This document shows positions 28,696 to 38,736 of a stretch of 64,000 nt of DNA, in pieces. The notes under the pieces are model-generated. The model had not been told where the DNA came from. It was given only the letters and a program-made list of their open reading frames with translations, and made no database searches. The translations under genes were made by a program, and so were the position numbers. Position 1 is the first letter of the stretch; each line of letters starts with the position of its first letter. The DNA lies in the NCBI GenBank assembly GCA_905233135.1, contig CAJOCQ010000001.1, positions 62,001 to 126,000 of the forward strand, in the 5' to 3' direction. Origin of the DNA: an uncultured Selenomonadaceae bacterium (lineage in GTDB: Bacteria; Bacillota; Negativicutes; Selenomonadales; Selenomonadaceae).

Positions 28696-30888
28696 TTATC
28701 TCTTCATATTTACGATAGTTTCAAGCATTTCGTCGCCGACGGTAATAATTTTGGAATTGGATTGGAAACCACGTTGAGTAATAATCATATCGGAGAGTTC
28801 GTTAGCCAAGTCAACGTTAGACATTTCCAAAGAAGAAGGCGTAATAGAAAGCCCGAGCGCGTCAACAGTTTTAATATTCGGCGTACCTGAGTTATTGGAT
28901 TCTTGATAAAGGCTGGTGCCTGTTTTGGTAAGACCTGCGGAGTTGACGAATTGAGCAACCGCAACTTGCGCTTCAGTGCGAATGATACCATTTGAATAAG
29001 TTCCGCTGATAATTCCCGAACTGTCAACTTGAATACTTTGCAAAACGCCGTAAGCGTTGCCGTCAGAAACGCCGTAAACAGTGGTGTTGCCTGCATATTG
29101 GCTTGTGGCGTCAAAGCCGATTGAAGAAGTTGTAGGCGATGCGCCGTTACCGTCTGAATAAAGGGTATAAAGCGACGCGCCTGCGGTTGCAGCGGAGCTG
29201 TAGGAGCCGTCCTCGTTGAAATAAATAAATGACGGGAAACCGCCGTTGGGATTGCCTGTTGTTTCGTCCATAGTAACATTTAAATAACCTGCGGTAGTGG
29301 AACCGTCTTGTTCTTTTTGAGTAAATTGGTAAGTAGGTCCCGCCATACCTATACCGGGAGCCATATAAACGCGCCAGCGGTTATCCCAACGAACTTGGTC
29401 GGGGTCAACCAATTCCGAAGTGCCGTCTGCAAGCGTGTATTGATATTTCAACGCGCCGTTTGCGTCTGTAGTTTTAACCAAAGAATCATAATTAATTCTG
29501 TTGCCGTTTTCGTCAACAACTCTTGCAAGTGCCAATGCGTCGGCGTTAATAAGTTCGTCATTGCTTGAGGGGTCTTTATCAATCAGCACTGAAACGGCGT
29601 GCGCGTTGCCTTCAGAATCGTAAACAGTAATAACAGTGGTAATTGGTACGCTGTGATTTCTTTCATAAAAGCCGCTTGTAACTTTTCGGCTTGTACCGTC
29701 GCTTAGAGTCAGCGTCGCCGCAATGACGTTTACGCCGTCAACATTTACGGTGTTAAAAACATCTTCGTTGACTGAATAAGTGCCGCTTGTAACAGTTTCA
29801 ATGCTGCTGTCTGCGTAATAAAGTTTAACATTTTTGCCTGCGTTGTAGCTTACAGAAGCGGGATAAGTTGACGCGCCGTTATATTGGTCTCTTACAACAA
29901 CTCTTGTAATTGTAGCGTCAGAACTTGCCGCCATTGTAGCTTCGTCATAATGAGTAGTTTCAGCAAGCGTTGCACCCAATGTGTAAGTTTCGCCCGCAGC
30001 AACGTCAAAAGTTTGCGTTGTACCGTTCGACAGAGTAATTGTAACCGAAGCGTCGCCGTCAATCGTTGTAACAGTATTATTAACAGTATAATCAATCCTG
30101 CCGATTGTATATCCGTCGATTTTTTCGGAATTTGCGCCGCTGATTGCGTAAATTTCGCCGTTTACAAAATTACTGTCGTCAATTTCTGTACCGTTAACAT
30201 CAGTAACTGTAATATCCATTGAGCGTGCGTCATAAATAAAATTTGACGCCTCTAAAACGTGAATGCTGTTTACTCTTTTATATTGAATAACCGCGTCGGG
30301 GTCGGCAGTGCCGCCGCCTGAAGTGTAGGTAATTCCGACAATGGTCGGGTCAGCAGAATTTAAATTGCCTGTATAGTCAACAGTTGTAGTTTGAGTACCT
30401 GGCATAGTTTGCCCGCTGCGTACAACTATATTTTCGGCTGCGCCGTTGGTATTTAAATTGCCGTCGATAGCATTCCAGCCTTGAACCTTAAGACCGCTAC
30501 CGGGCAAAACGAAATTGCCGTTTGTATCAAATTCAAATGCGCCGTCGCGTGAATAAAAAGTGTTATCGCCATTCTTCAAAACGAAAAGTCCGTTGCCGTT
30601 CAAAGTCAAGTCTGTATTTTTACCTGTTGCCTGCGCGGAGCCGTCCGTGAAAATTAAGTCAACGCTGGCAACATTGGAGCCGAGCCCGACTTGTCTGGGG
30701 TTAATACCGCCGCGGCTGGTTGTTGGCGCGGAAGCATAAGCTTGAGTTTGTGAGAACATATCAGAAAAAGTTGCGCGGCTGGATTTAAAACCAATAGTAT
30801 TAATGTTAGAAATGTTGTTGCCGATAACGTCCATGCGTGTCTGGTGCGATTTTAAACCTGAAACGCCGGCGAACAGGGAACGCATCAT
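28696..30888 (-). CDS. flgE: Flagellar hook protein FlgE (large variable central region)
   Basis: MMRSLFAGVSGLKSHQTRMDVIGNNISNINTIGFKSSRATFSDM; C-terminal SNVDLANELSDMIITQRGFQSNSKII. Confidence 0.92.
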   Translation of the reverse strand: MMRSLFAGVSGLKSHQTRMDVIGNNISNINTIGFKSSRATFSDMFSQTQAYASAPTTSRGGINPRQVGLGSNVASVDLIFTDGSAQATGKNTDLTLNGNGLFVLKNGDNTFYSRDGAFEFDTNGNFVLPGSGLKVQGWNAIDGNLNTNGAAENIVVRSGQTMPGTQTTTVDYTGNLNSADPTIVGITYTSGGGTADPDAVIQYKRVNSIHVLEASNFIYDARSMDITVTDVNGTEIDDSNFVNGEIYAISGANSEKIDGYTIGRIDYTVNNTVTTIDGDASVTITLSNGTTQTFDVAAGETYTLGATLAETTHYDEATMAASSDATITRVVVRDQYNGASTYPASVSYNAGKNVKLYYADSSIETVTSGTYSVNEDVFNTVNVDGVNVIAATLTLSDGTSRKVTSGFYERNHSVPITTVITVYDSEGNAHAVSVLIDKDPSSNDELINADALALARVVDENGNRINYDSLVKTTDANGALKYQYTLADGTSELVDPDQVRWDNRWRVYMAPGIGMAGPTYQFTQKEQDGSTTAGYLNVTMDETTGNPNGGFPSFIYFNEDGSYSSAATAGASLYTLYSDGNGASPTTSSIGFDATSQYAGNTTVYGVSDGNAYGVLQSIQVDSSGIISGTYSNGIIRTEAQVAVAQFVNSAGLTKTGTSLYQESNNSGTPNIKTVDALGLSITPSSLEMSNVDLANELSDMIITQRGFQSNSKIITVGDEMLETIVNMKR

Positions 30889-30914
30889 AATAAATCACCT
30901 TTCTTTTTTTTATT

Positions 30915-30981
30915 CGGCGGAATTTTTGCCGCCGGGTCAGATTTCTATGACGCTCCTTGTCATTACTGCGATTGTCTGACC
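30915..30981 (-). promoter_or_regulatory. Candidate structured 5' leader of flgE
   Basis: Minus strand GGTCAGA...TCTGACC outer stem enclosing ATGAC/GTCAT, then CGGCGG/CCGCCG hairpin. Confidence 0.45.
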
Positions 30982-31140
30982 TGAAATTTTGCTATATCCA
31001 TTGTTTTTAAAACCGTTTATTTTACGCTTTATATATCGAATTTTACTTTTTACAACTTAAATCAAATTTCCCTTGCAATTTTTTTTGCATTATGCTAAAC
31101 TTCCCTGCGTTAAATTAAACTTTTGAAAGGGGTTTTTGAT

Positions 31141-31407
31141 TTGCCTAATATTAAATCATCAGTCAAGAGCATAAAAGTTGACGCAAAACGTCACGCGCGT
31201 AACGTCGCCGAAAAAGTTCGTATGAAAAAAGCTCAAAAGCTTGTACTTGCTGCTATTGCCAATAACGACGCGGCAGAGGCGAAAAAACTTTTGCCCGCTG
31301 CTTATAAAGCCATTGACCAAGCCGCCGCTAACAACACCATTCATAAAAACGCGGCTGCGCGTAAAAAATCCAGATTGACTTTGAAAATTAACGCAATTTC
31401 AGCTTAA
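31141..31407 (+). CDS. rpsT: 30S ribosomal protein S20
   Basis: MPNIKSSVKSIKVDAKRHARNVAEKVRMKKA; TTG start after GAAAGGGG. Confidence 0.93.
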   Translation: MPNIKSSVKSIKVDAKRHARNVAEKVRMKKAQKLVLAAIANNDAAEAKKLLPAAYKAIDQAAANNTIHKNAAARKKSRLTLKINAISA

Positions 31408-31497
31408 GAAATTTTTTTCTAAAAGTTCGTCATTCGTGGCGGACTTTTTTTTATTTTTAAATTAAATTTTTTAATTTTTTTATCTTAAATTTTAAAT

Positions 31498-31740
31498 GTG
31501 GTTTTTCTTTCTTTAGAAAGAAAGAAAAGCCACCTAAAAGAAAGAAACTTATCGCCCGTCAGGGCCGCTAAGGTCAAGTACGCACGTAGTAACAGGCGGC
31601 CCCCTTTGGGGCCTCTACTTTTTCCTACGCTCCATCGTTACCGCGCGCTGCGGCTGAGAGACGGGCGGAAATTACCGGCACTAATAGGTTGCAGTAAAAG
31701 TTTCGCAAATAGCAAATTCCGCGCATCCTGCGCGACTTTT
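31498..31740. repeat. Dispersed structured intergenic element, copy 4 (extended form)
   Basis: GTGGTTTTTCTTTC...GAAAGAAAAGCCAC hairpin; CGCCCGTCAGGGCCGC...GACGGGCG; ccgcgcatcctgcgcga module. Confidence 0.8.
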
Positions 31741-31816
31741 TACGGGGTGCGCTTCCTTGCGCACCCCTTTTTTTTCTTTAATAAAAAAGCCGTCCAATTT
31801 GAACGGCTGAATTTTT

Positions 31817-32833
<1,017 letters not shown>

Positions 32834-32880
32834 TCAATTTCTCCTTTAACCGAAATAATTTTTTATTACACCAAAAATTT

Positions 32881-34275
32881 TCAGCCGAAATAATCTTCAA
32901 TGCCGTCAAAAATTCCGTGCGCCGCCTTTTCAATTCCTTCTTCAGAATCCAAAAGTTTTTCTTCTTCAGCGTTGGAAATAAAAGCAAGTTCAATCAAAGT
33001 TGCCGCCATATCGGTATGACGTACAACATAAAAGTTACAGGGTTGAGTGCCTCTGCTTGGCGTTCTAAGTTGTTCACAAACACCGCGTCGAATTGCATCG
33101 GCGAGCCTTTTTGCGGAAGTGCCTTCAGTCTTTGAATAGTAATAACCTGTTGAACCGCGCGCGGCGGGATTTGTAAAGCTGTCGGCGTGAATTGAAATGA
33201 AAATATCTACCTTTTCCCTATTTGCAACATCGCAACGCGCCTGCAATTCTTCAATCGCTGACGCCTTATCGCCTTTGGGCGAAACAGGTTTATCAGTTGT
33301 GCGCGTCATAATAACTTCTGCGCCTTCCTCTTCAAGCAAATCCCGAAGTTGCAACGCAACGCGCAAAGTAACAGATTTTTCAGTTACGCCCGTTGGACCA
33401 ATCGCGCCCGCGTCGCCGCCGCCGTGTCCTGCGTCGATACAAATTTTTTTGCCTTCAAGCGTCAAGATTTTATCCAAATCTTCTTCGAGTTCTTCAAAAG
33501 GCTCGTCAACTTGTTCTTCTTCGCGGTCATTTTTAGATTTTTTATCCTTTTTATTTTTTTCTTTACGTTCTTTTTCTTTACGCTCTTTTTCTTTACGCTC
33601 TTTTTCTTTGCGTTCTTTTTCTTTACGTTCTTTTTCTTTACGTTCTTTTCTTTCGCGTTCTCTTTCCTTGCGTTCTTTTTCCTTACGCTCTTTTTCTTTT
33701 TGTTCAGCTTTTTTATCTTCGTCTTCGTCAAAGGGCGTATCGACTTCTTCGCCTAAATTATCGTCATCAGATTTATTTTTAATTTCTTTTTTAGATTTTT
33801 TATCGTCTTTTTTAGATTTAGGCTTTTCTTTTTCTTGCTGCTTTTTGTTTAATTCTTCGTTAGGTTTAAAAGTGGCGTTGCCAACATCGACAACGAGCCT
33901 GTTACCTGCGGGACCGCCGTCCAGCCAAAAAATATTTACATCAGCCATAGTTTCAACGACAACCCTAACCGTTGAATCGTCGAATTGCGCAACTTTGATA
34001 CGTTTAGCCGCCGTTGACGCCAATTCAATATCACGCTTCATTTTTGTAACGTCAATCCACGCATTTTTCAAAGTTACAATCAAGCGCGAAGGATTTTCTG
34101 CATAAGATTCGGTGAAGTCAATTTTTTTGCCGACGTCAAGTACAATTCTTACAGTTCCCGAGCCGAGACTGTACCGCAAATCTTTAATTTCTGTTTTGCC
34201 GTTTAAATTTGCCGCCTCACAGGTGGAAATTGAAAAAATAAAAATGAGGAGACCAATTAAAATTTTTTGTACCAT
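32881..34275 (-). CDS. N-acetylmuramoyl-L-alanine amidase with AMIN domain and K/E/R-rich linker
   Basis: Signal peptide; AMIN-like N-terminus; (ERKEK)n linker; CIDAGHGGGDAGAIGPTG ... SIHADSF ... ATLIELAFISNAEEE. Confidence 0.9.
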   Translation of the reverse strand: MVQKILIGLLIFIFSISTCEAANLNGKTEIKDLRYSLGSGTVRIVLDVGKKIDFTESYAENPSRLIVTLKNAWIDVTKMKRDIELASTAAKRIKVAQFDDSTVRVVVETMADVNIFWLDGGPAGNRLVVDVGNATFKPNEELNKKQQEKEKPKSKKDDKKSKKEIKNKSDDDNLGEEVDTPFDEDEDKKAEQKEKERKEKERKERERERKERKEKERKEKERKEKERKEKERKEKERKEKNKKDKKSKNDREEEQVDEPFEELEEDLDKILTLEGKKICIDAGHGGGDAGAIGPTGVTEKSVTLRVALQLRDLLEEEGAEVIMTRTTDKPVSPKGDKASAIEELQARCDVANREKVDIFISIHADSFTNPAARGSTGYYYSKTEGTSAKRLADAIRRGVCEQLRTPSRGTQPCNFYVVRHTDMAATLIELAFISNAEEEKLLDSEEGIEKAAHGIFDGIEDYFG

Positions 34276-34317
34276 ATAAGCCTCCTCATCATTAATTTTT
34301 TTATTGGTAGAAAAATT

Positions 34318-34962
34318 TTAAGTTTCGTAGGAACCATATTTTTGTTCAAGTTTTTTAAAGCCCCAAGTTAAAACCGCCGTCATTGCAAGATAGAAAATCC
34401 CCGCAATTAAAAATGGAGTCATATCAAATTCACGCTGTACAATAGTCCGCGCAACGCGCAATAAGTCATTCATTGCCAAAATATAAATCAGCGAAGTATC
34501 TTTTACAAGGTTGATAGTTTCGTTGGAAATTGGCGGAAGTACCACGCGCAAAACTTGCGGGAAAATTACATAGCGCATCATTTGCCAATGCTTTAAACCG
34601 AGTGCAACCGCCGCTTCATATTGCCCTTTGGGAATTGCTTGAATCCCTGCGCGAAAAATTTCGGCGAAGTACGCCGCGTAATTCAGCGTAAATGCTAAAA
34701 GTGCCGCCGCAAAATCAGGCAACCTTATCCCGACCAGCGGCAATGCAAAATATACAAACAATAATTGCAACATTAACGGCGTGCCGCGCATTACCCAAAC
34801 ATAAAATTCCATTAAGTAACGCAACGGTGCAAATGTTGAAATTCTGCCCAACGCCGCGAGCCCGCCTAGCGGTAAACTCAAAACTAAAGTTATTACAAAG
34901 ATTGTTAAGGTAACTTCTGCGCCCTGCAAAATCAGGTACGCCATATTTAAAAATTTATCCAT
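34318..34962 (-). CDS. Polar amino acid ABC transporter permease
   Basis: HisM-like: GAEVTLTIFVITLVLSLPLGGLAALG, YVWVMRGTPLMLQLLFVYF, AIPKGQYEAAVALGL. Confidence 0.92.
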   Translation of the reverse strand: MDKFLNMAYLILQGAEVTLTIFVITLVLSLPLGGLAALGRISTFAPLRYLMEFYVWVMRGTPLMLQLLFVYFALPLVGIRLPDFAAALLAFTLNYAAYFAEIFRAGIQAIPKGQYEAAVALGLKHWQMMRYVIFPQVLRVVLPPISNETINLVKDTSLIYILAMNDLLRVARTIVQREFDMTPFLIAGIFYLAMTAVLTWGFKKLEQKYGSYET

Positions 34963-34968
34963 TTAAAA

Positions 34969-35832
34969 TTATTTTTTCTTGATTAAATCCGCACCGAACC
35001 ATTGTTCTGAAATTTTCGCCGCCGTGCCGTCAGCAACAATTTCATTGAATGCTTTTTGAACTTTATCGCGCAGTGCTGTATTTTCTTTTGCAAACGCAAT
35101 ACCAAATTGAGTTACGGGACCAACTGCCGCGTCAATGACTTGCAAAGATTCAGGATGTTTTGACATATAGTAACGCCCGACAATTTCGTCGCAAATTACG
35201 GCGTCAAGTCTGCCGTTTTCCAAATCCATAAACGCGCTTATATAATCGCCGTAAGTTTTAAATTCTTTGAAAGAATTTTGCAAATCAGCCTTTGAAGTAA
35301 TATAAGTTTCGGCGGTTGAACCTGCTTGCGTGCCGATAGCTTTTCCTGCCAAATCACTTTCTGAAACAATGCCTTGAGTATCGCCGCTGCGTACAAAAAT
35401 AACTTGGCGGTTATCCATATAAGGTTCACTGAAAAGCATATTTTCTTGGCGTTCGGGCGTAATATCCAAGCCGTTCCAAAGTACGTCAATTCTTCCTGAT
35501 TTTAATTCGGCTTCTTTACTGCTCCAATCAATCGCTTTAAATTCAACTTCGGAGCCCATACGTTTTGTAGCTTCCTTCGCCAAATCGACGTCAAAGCCTA
35601 CAATTTCGTTACTTTCATTTTTGAAACCCATTGGCGGGTATTCGTCATCGAGTCCGACGACGATTTTATTTTTTGCGGCATTATCGCCGCCGCTTGCGTT
35701 TTGCGCCGCGTTATCGCCGCCGCAACCTGTTACCAACATTGAAATCATTAATCCGGCTGTTAAGAAGAGTTTTTTCATTTTCATTAAGAATAAACATCCT
35801 TTCATAAAAATTACAGAATTTATTCGCCGCAA
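34969..35832 (-). CDS. Amino acid ABC transporter substrate-binding lipoprotein
   Basis: LVTGCGGDN lipobox; VGLDDEYPPMGFKNESNEIVGFDVDLAKE; true start probably an internal ATG. Confidence 0.9.
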   Translation of the reverse strand: MRRINSVIFMKGCLFLMKMKKLFLTAGLMISMLVTGCGGDNAAQNASGGDNAAKNKIVVGLDDEYPPMGFKNESNEIVGFDVDLAKEATKRMGSEVEFKAIDWSSKEAELKSGRIDVLWNGLDITPERQENMLFSEPYMDNRQVIFVRSGDTQGIVSESDLAGKAIGTQAGSTAETYITSKADLQNSFKEFKTYGDYISAFMDLENGRLDAVICDEIVGRYYMSKHPESLQVIDAAVGPVTQFGIAFAKENTALRDKVQKAFNEIVADGTAAKISEQWFGADLIKKK

Positions 35833-35973
35833 GAAAAAAATATTCCTGCTATAACGAAATGCTTAAATATTTTACTTCAGATATTTTTAAATGACAAGAA
35901 AAAAAATAAAGCGTGACATTGCGGCAATAAAAAGTTAAAATCAATCTGCACAATTTTGCAGGGAGGTTATTTT

Positions 35974-36861
35974 ATGGATTTTTTTCATCAGCTGATACAG
36001 CAGTTGATTAACGGCGTAAGTCTCGGCAGCATCTATGCTTTAATTGCGCTCGGCTACACAATGATTTATGGAATTATCAAGCTGATAAATTTTGCGCACG
36101 GAGATATTTATATGGTCGGCGCGTACTTGGGATTTTTCGGCGTAACGGCGGCGGGCTTGCCAATTTTGCCCGCGCTTTTAATTTCAATGTTTGTTACAGG
36201 TTGCTTGGGAATGGTAGTAGAAAAATTGGCGTATAAACCGCTTCGGCACGCGCCGCGAATTTCTATTTTGATAACGGCTATTGGCGTATCATTTTTCTTG
36301 GAATATACGGGAATGTATTTTGTAACGCCGACGCCGCGCACTTTTCCTGACGTAATGGGAAATATTTCATTCGACGTTGCAGGATTTATAATTAACGGGC
36401 AACAGGTTTTAATTTTTGCAATAACAATAATTTTAATGGCACTTTTAACATACATTGTCCAAAAAACGAAACTTGGAAAAGCAATGCGCGCGGCGAGTTT
36501 TGACACTGAAACGGCGCAATTAATGGGCGTCGATTCGGACAAAGTTATTTCAATGACATTTTTTATCGGTTCAAGTTTAGCGGCGGCGGCGGGCGTACTT
36601 GTCGGCGTTTACTACAACACGATTGACCCGCTAATGGGGATAATGCCGGGCTTGAAAGCGTTTGTTGCGGCGGTACTTGGCGGAATTGGAATTTTGCCGG
36701 GCGCGGTTGTCGGCGGAATTATTTTAGGCGTGATTGAGGCGTTGGTTGCGGGCTTTTTGTCTTCGACTTTCAGGGACGCGGCGGCGTTTGCAATTTTAAT
36801 TTTGGTGTTGCTTGTTAAACCTTCGGGGCTTTTCGGCAAGAACACCAACGAAAAGGTTTAG
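35974..36861 (+). CDS. livH: Branched-chain amino acid ABC permease LivH
   Basis: LINGVSLGSIYALIALGYTMIYGIIKLINFAHGDIYMVGAY. Confidence 0.93.
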   Translation: MDFFHQLIQQLINGVSLGSIYALIALGYTMIYGIIKLINFAHGDIYMVGAYLGFFGVTAAGLPILPALLISMFVTGCLGMVVEKLAYKPLRHAPRISILITAIGVSFFLEYTGMYFVTPTPRTFPDVMGNISFDVAGFIINGQQVLIFAITIILMALLTYIVQKTKLGKAMRAASFDTETAQLMGVDSDKVISMTFFIGSSLAAAAGVLVGVYYNTIDPLMGIMPGLKAFVAAVLGGIGILPGAVVGGIILGVIEALVAGFLSSTFRDAAAFAILILVLLVKPSGLFGKNTNEKV

Positions 36862-36926
36862 GGAGCCAAGGAACCGAGGAATAGGGAATAGTGAAAATCC
36901 CTAATCTCTGGAACCTTGGAACCCTG
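36860..36926. repeat. Heptad-periodic inverted-repeat element between livH and livM
   Basis: agggagccaaggaaccgaggaatagggaatagtg...ctctggaaccttggaaccct. Confidence 0.65.
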
Positions 36927-36953
36927 AAAACGACTGAAAGGAGTTTTCACAAA

Positions 36954-37913
36954 TTGAACTCGATACGAAAAAGAGACTTGGCAATGTTAATATTCGGGCT
37001 GATACTTTACGGCGCAATTCAAGGAATGATTTCAGAAAAAATTATCGGCTCATTTTGGCAACTGAATATAATTTTAATCTGCGTCAACGTGATAATGGCA
37101 GTAAGTTTAAATTTAATCAACGGCTACACGGGGCAATTTTCATTGGGGCACGCGGGCTTTATGGCTGTCGGCGCGTACGTTGGAGTTGTTGCAACGGTAA
37201 ATTTTCAGTTGCCTTTAATAGCGGCGTTAATATTGGGCGCGTTATGCGCAGGCGCGTTGGGATTTTTAATAGGCTTGCCGACATTGAGACTGCGCGGCGA
37301 TTATTTGGCTATTGCAACATTGGGACTCGGTGAAATTATCAGAATCGTAATTATGAACATTGAATACGTTGGAGGCGCGGCGGGCTTCAAAGGTATTCCG
37401 CACTTAACAAATTTCACTTGGGTATTTTTTACAATGCTGTTTACGTTGTTCTTTATAAAAAATTTTGTCAACAGTTCGCACGGGCGCGCCTGCATAGCAA
37501 TTCGTGAAAATGAAATTGCGGCGGAGGCAATGGGCGTCAACACTACAAAATATAAAGTTATGGCGTTTACGATTGGCGCGGCGTTCGCGGGAATTGCGGG
37601 CGGCTTGTTCGCGCACCAATTTTATTTAATAAGCCCGAACTCATTTACTTTCCTTTCGTCATTCAATTATTTAATAATGGTAGTTTTGGGCGGAATGGGT
37701 TCAATCACGGGCAGCATTGCGGGCGCGTTCGTTGTAACTTTTATATCTGCGGCGTTGGCGTCATTCCCTGAAGCGCGTATGATAATTTACGCACTTGCAT
37801 TAATTTTGTTAATGTTTTATCGTCCGCAAGGTTTATTCGGCTACATGGAAGTTACAAATTTTGCGCCGATAAAAAAATTGCTGGATAAAATTTCGGGGAA
37901 CAAAGGAGTTTAA
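36954..37913 (+). CDS. livM: Branched-chain amino acid ABC permease LivM
   Basis: LINGYTGQFSLGHAGFMAVGAY; TTG start after GAAAGGAG; ORF-track start at 36891 lies in the repeat. Confidence 0.9.
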   Translation: MNSIRKRDLAMLIFGLILYGAIQGMISEKIIGSFWQLNIILICVNVIMAVSLNLINGYTGQFSLGHAGFMAVGAYVGVVATVNFQLPLIAALILGALCAGALGFLIGLPTLRLRGDYLAIATLGLGEIIRIVIMNIEYVGGAAGFKGIPHLTNFTWVFFTMLFTLFFIKNFVNSSHGRACIAIRENEIAAEAMGVNTTKYKVMAFTIGAAFAGIAGGLFAHQFYLISPNSFTFLSSFNYLIMVVLGGMGSITGSIAGAFVVTFISAALASFPEARMIIYALALILLMFYRPQGLFGYMEVTNFAPIKKLLDKISGNKGV

Positions 37914-37916
37914 AAA

Positions 37917-38702
37917 ATGGCAGAAAATAAAAAGCCGCTTTTAAAGGCTGAAGACGTTTCAGAAGTTTTCGGCGGCTTAAAGGCGGTTGCAGATTTTAAT
38001 TTTTATATAAATCGCGGCGAACTAATCGGATTAATCGGACCGAACGGCGCGGGCAAAACTACGATTTTTAATTTAATAACGGGCGTGTATGTTCCGACGA
38101 CGGGCGAAATTTTATTGGACGGTGAATCAATCGTCGGACAAAAACCTTATGAAATTACTCAACGCGGTATCGCCCGCACTTTCCAAAATATTCGCCTGTT
38201 CAGTGAATTAAGCGTGCTTGACAATGTTAAAATCGCTTATCATTGCCACGTCAAATATAATTTGCTTGAAACAGTTTTGCGAATGGGCAGATATTTTGGC
38301 GAAGAAGACGAAATTACGCAGGAAAGTTTAAAGCTTTTAAAAATTTTTAAGCTCGACGAACACGCACACGAAGTCGCAAAAAATTTACCTTACGGCGCAC
38401 AGCGAAGGTTAGAAATTGCGCGCGCACTTGCCGCCAAGCCGAAACTTTTATTGCTTGACGAACCCGCCGCCGGTATGAATCCCCAAGAAACGCATGAACT
38501 TATGGAAATGATTCGTTGGATTAGAAAACAATTCGACTTGACTGTTCTTTTGATTGAACACGATATGAGCTTGGTTATGGGAATTTGCGAAAGAATTTAT
38601 GTCCTTGAATACGGTATGATTATCGCCGAAGGTACGCCCGCAGAAATTCAAAACAATCCCGAAGTTATCCGCGCATATTTGGGAACTGAAACTGTTAATT
38701 AA
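37917..38702 (+). CDS. livG: Branched-chain amino acid ABC ATPase LivG
   Basis: GLIGPNGAGKTTIFNLITG; ARTFQNIRLF; LLLDEPAAGMNP. Confidence 0.93.
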   Translation: MAENKKPLLKAEDVSEVFGGLKAVADFNFYINRGELIGLIGPNGAGKTTIFNLITGVYVPTTGEILLDGESIVGQKPYEITQRGIARTFQNIRLFSELSVLDNVKIAYHCHVKYNLLETVLRMGRYFGEEDEITQESLKLLKIFKLDEHAHEVAKNLPYGAQRRLEIARALAAKPKLLLLDEPAAGMNPQETHELMEMIRWIRKQFDLTVLLIEHDMSLVMGICERIYVLEYGMIIAEGTPAEIQNNPEVIRAYLGTETVN

Positions 38703-38736
38703 TAAAAAATTTTTTTGCATTAAAGCGAAAAAATAT

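Noticed and set aside
33540-33705. Regular direct repeats resembling a CRISPR-like array
   Set aside because: 15-bp contiguous repeats in frame within the amidase CDS, no spacers and no cas genes.
33197-34105. 302-aa plus-strand ORF rich in SFSLRSF repeats
   Set aside because: Antisense translation of the amidase K/E/R repeat, not a credible protein.
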